From IMG/VR virus record IMGVR_UViG_3300025769_000710, positions 1-26,328 of that record: 26,328 nt of DNA; one strand, given 5' to 3'. A program made the position numbers and the translations under genes. The notes beneath the pieces were generated by a model. That model saw only the letters and a program-made list of their open reading frames with translations, searched no databases and was not told where the DNA came from. Source of the stretch: a virus. Positions 24,157-26,328 of this stretch are shown one piece after another (within the stretch, counting starts at the first letter, position 1; each line of letters begins with the position of its first letter).

Positions 24157-24609
24157 TTATTTTTGTGCTTGTCTTGCGTTATATAGTTGTTTAAATATTA
24201 AATTATCAGGATTACCAGATACCAATGTTTCTAGTAATATATCGTAATCATCAGCTAACAATTGCGGTGGGGGAGGAGTGTTTCGACTTAATATTCCACC
24301 TTCAGTTGCACTTTGTTCAGGACGTTCAGTACCACCCATAATAATATTTTGTAAACTACCTGTAGTTCTACTAGGAGCTGCTTGTACTTTAACGCCTTCA
24401 TCTTTTGGTAAACCACCTACAGCTTCTTGCGCTTTAACAAATTCTTTGTTTTCATTGTAACCAGCATTAGGTAATCTACGAATAGGTTGTTTAGCATTAG
24501 CAGCACCGCCATCTGTTCTATTCATACCTGGACCTGCACCAGGACCTGGAGCTTTAACAAAAGCTGGTTTCTTTGGAGTTCTTTCTCCGCCTCTACGATT
24601 CTTTGCCAT
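24157..24609 (-). CDS. basic disordered protein, MAKNRRGGERTPKKPA type
   Basis: 150 residues, AAGGA eight bases before ATG 24609. The first 50 residues are Arg/Lys/Gly/Pro-rich and disordered (MAKNRRGGERTPKKPAFVK, PGPGAGPGMNRTDGG), the middle is Gly/Ala-rich, and the C-terminal 30 residues form helices (LLADDYDILLETLVSGNPDN). The opening RRGGERTP...P is a pattern I recall from small proteins encoded near the portal in actinobacterial phages, of unknown role. It could bind DNA or the portal. It overlaps the preceding small ORF by 17 bases. Confidence 0.65.
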   Translation of the reverse strand: MAKNRRGGERTPKKPAFVKAPGPGAGPGMNRTDGGAANAKQPIRRLPNAGYNENKEFVKAQEAVGGLPKDEGVKVQAAPSRTTGSLQNIIMGGTERPEQSATEGGILSRNTPPPPQLLADDYDILLETLVSGNPDNLIFKQLYNARQAQK

Positions 24610-24757
24610 TATAAAATTCCTTTGTAATTAATATCAATAAGCCAGGTTGTGGCTGTATAATTTCAAGAACATTTTCAGATAATATATCTAATTCGTCAAT
24701 GACACCATATTCTTGATACACCATTTCCCAAAACTCACCTTCGTAAAATTCATCCAT
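24593..24757 (-). CDS. small acidic protein after the portal
   Basis: 54 residues from ATG 24757, one base after the portal stop; a longer in-frame version starting at 24802 would overlap the portal's Gln/Met-rich end and is less likely. Acidic and aromatic start MDEFYEGEFWEMVYQEYG, then ILSENVLEIIQ and a short hydrophobic strand LLILITKEFY. No strong Shine-Dalgarno, so translation is probably coupled to the portal. Unknown function. Confidence 0.5.
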   Translation of the reverse strand: MDEFYEGEFWEMVYQEYGVIDELDILSENVLEIIQPQPGLLILITKEFYNGKES

Positions 24758-24758
24758 T

Positions 24759-26328
24759 TTATAAACCAAAAGCAGCTGCCATGTTAGGAGGTTGTCCTCC
24801 ACCTTGCATCATTTGTTGCTGCATTAATTGTTGTTGCATCATAGCCATTTGTTCAGGAGATACTTGTGGCTCTTCTGGAGTATAAAACTGTTTAAATATT
24901 TCCAATATTGCTGCTGGATTTTCATAAACAGCTATAGCTGCCATAGTAGCTTGTGCATCACCTTGAGCAGACCTTTGTAATAATGCATCAAATAAAACAC
25001 TTTCTGCTTTATTTTTTCTAATACGTTCTTGTACTTTTTGTATATTTTCTAAACCATCAATGTTATCTTGCAATGTTTCGACATCAATAACACCAGCTTG
25101 TAGTAACTGCAAACCAGTAACAATTTTTTGTGGTTCGTCAAAACCAGCCATAACACCATAAACACGTCTAGTTCTATAGTCACCACCAATATCTTGTAAT
25201 GGTGTATAGTTTTCAGAAAATGCAGTTCCGTTTAAATAACCTGCCATAGGTTTTTTACCTACAGCTTGAGAGTAAGATAAAACTGTATCCATCTCTAAAC
25301 GTTTAGCATCCATTTCAACTAGACCATGTTTAATGATTTCTCTATACTCGTTAATCATTAATGACATTGCACCGTTAAGTTCTTGCAGACCAGCACCAGT
25401 AACAAAACTGTTTGGTGACTGTGCATCATCAGTAACTGGGTAACCACCTACTAAACGAAGCTGTCTTTCCAACCTATCGATTTGTTGAAACAATTGATAT
25501 GGCATATTGTTTTGTGGTTTAGAAACTTGTGTACCAGGAGCTAGATAGTTAACAGCAAATCTACCTTTTCTATATTGTCCTGATTCTATCTCTCCTGATA
25601 TGTTAGTTTCTGTAAATACAGAATCTTCCATAGCAATTGCTGACATAATATTAATCTTTGCCATCATTGCCATTAATCCAATTACATGGTCGTATTGACC
25701 TTTAAGCATGTCAAAAGATACTCTCTTAACAAATACAAATGGTGGAGTTGATAGTACGTTAGGAATAAAATCTAAAATTAATCTACGTTCTGGGAATATT
25801 ATGTATGTACCACCTTGGTCATAATACTCGACAACACGAACACCTTGGGATGTATTATCTTCCCACTGTTGTTCACGGTTAGTATCATATGACATAAATG
25901 GTGTAGCATAATCTTGATATTCTTCACCTGTTTCGTCATCATCATCTTGTTTTAAAATTTGTTCTGCAAACTCAGGATATATCTGTGCAAGTTTATATCT
26001 AGGTACTCTACGTACAACAGCTAACTCTCTAGGTTTTTGGTCTGGACCAAAGTTACCTGGGAATGTATCAAACGGGTCACGTAGTTCAGCACTAGGATAA
26101 TAAAAACCATTTTTATCTCTTTTAGTTGTAATTACCCATGCACAGAAACCATAACCTGGTAGCCATCTAGAAGCTTGTGCTAATTGTAAACTTAAGTTTT
26201 GTTTTTCATCATAGCTAGTAACAATACGTTCTAGTTTTTCTGCTCTGTTTTTTGCTCTAGCAGAATCTACTGCATTAGGAATATCTACACGTACATTAGG
26301 TACACCTGATATTTTTTGTGCAAGTCTA
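24759..26328 (-). CDS. portal protein, partial (N-terminus beyond window)
   Basis: The frame is open to the window edge; 522 residues are visible, and the ATG at 25895 is internal. Mixed alpha/beta body with GYGFCAWVITTKRDKNGFYY, DPFDTFPGNF, a Trp/Tyr-rich beta section, a long central helix region (YDHVIGLMAMMAKINIMSAI) and GRFAVNYLAPGTQVSKPQ, then IDRLERQLRLVGGYP and SPNSFVTGAGLQELNGAMS, which has the look of the stem and tunnel-loop part of portals. The C-terminus is Gln/Met-rich (QMAMMQQQLMQQQ). First structural gene in the transcription order and followed by virion genes. I recognise the overall type but not the subfamily. Confidence 0.75.
   Translation of the reverse strand, partial: RLAQKISGVPNVRVDIPNAVDSARAKNRAEKLERIVTSYDEKQNLSLQLAQASRWLPGYGFCAWVITTKRDKNGFYYPSAELRDPFDTFPGNFGPDQKPRELAVVRRVPRYKLAQIYPEFAEQILKQDDDDETGEEYQDYATPFMSYDTNREQQWEDNTSQGVRVVEYYDQGGTYIIFPERRLILDFIPNVLSTPPFVFVKRVSFDMLKGQYDHVIGLMAMMAKINIMSAIAMEDSVFTETNISGEIESGQYRKGRFAVNYLAPGTQVSKPQNNMPYQLFQQIDRLERQLRLVGGYPVTDDAQSPNSFVTGAGLQELNGAMSLMINEYREIIKHGLVEMDAKRLEMDTVLSYSQAVGKKPMAGYLNGTAFSENYTPLQDIGGDYRTRRVYGVMAGFDEPQKIVTGLQLLQAGVIDVETLQDNIDGLENIQKVQERIRKNKAESVLFDALLQRSAQGDAQATMAAIAVYENPAAILEIFKQFYTPEEPQVSPEQMAMMQQQLMQQQMMQGGGQPPNMAAAFGL

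Overview
The window is a stretch of a tailed-phage genome, most likely from an uncultured marine phage. It is AT-rich, and every supported gene lies on the minus strand, so transcription runs from the right end of the window to the left. Neighbouring genes abut or overlap by a few bases, and many junctions are the pentamer TAATG (stop and start sharing one base). No host chromosomal gene, tRNA, integrase, IS element or CRISPR array is visible. There is a portal, scaffold, HK97-type capsid, connector and beta-propeller tail protein, but no tape-measure or tail-tube gene. This suggests a short-tailed (podovirus-like) virion. The host cannot be read from the sequence; the Lys/Arg-Gly-rich gene after the portal and the giant structural protein look like proteins of actinobacterial phages, which is only a hint.

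In transcription order: 26328-24593 holds the portal (cut by the window edge) and a small ORF. 24609-13961 holds a basic disordered protein, a giant 1965-residue protein and four proteins of 292-398 residues, which I infer to be internal virion or ejection proteins. 13980-13750 is the only substantial intergenic gap: a sigma70-type promoter followed by about 185 nt that can fold into several helices including a possible pseudoknot. Then come scaffold and major capsid protein (13749-12131), a hairpin without a U-tract, a small beta protein, a connector candidate, a beta-propeller nozzle-like protein and fibre-type proteins (12064-6310).

At 6297-3606 a three-gene accessory cassette follows the fibres: two distantly related paralogues of about 240 residues and a flavin-dependent halogenase of the tryptophan halogenase family. 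The second paralogue and the halogenase appear to start at ATT and ATA rather than ATG; both have a Shine-Dalgarno sequence at the right distance, and starting at the first ATG would delete the halogenase's FAD-binding motif. The left end (3588-1) carries a run of small genes: four tiny membrane proteins, small basic proteins, a four-cysteine mini-protein, a DUF5675-like protein, an r1t-type holin candidate and two unknowns.

The most novel items are the structured leader RNA before the scaffold/capsid genes and the halogenase cassette with non-canonical starts. All helices and motifs were found by eye; no folding or database search was run.
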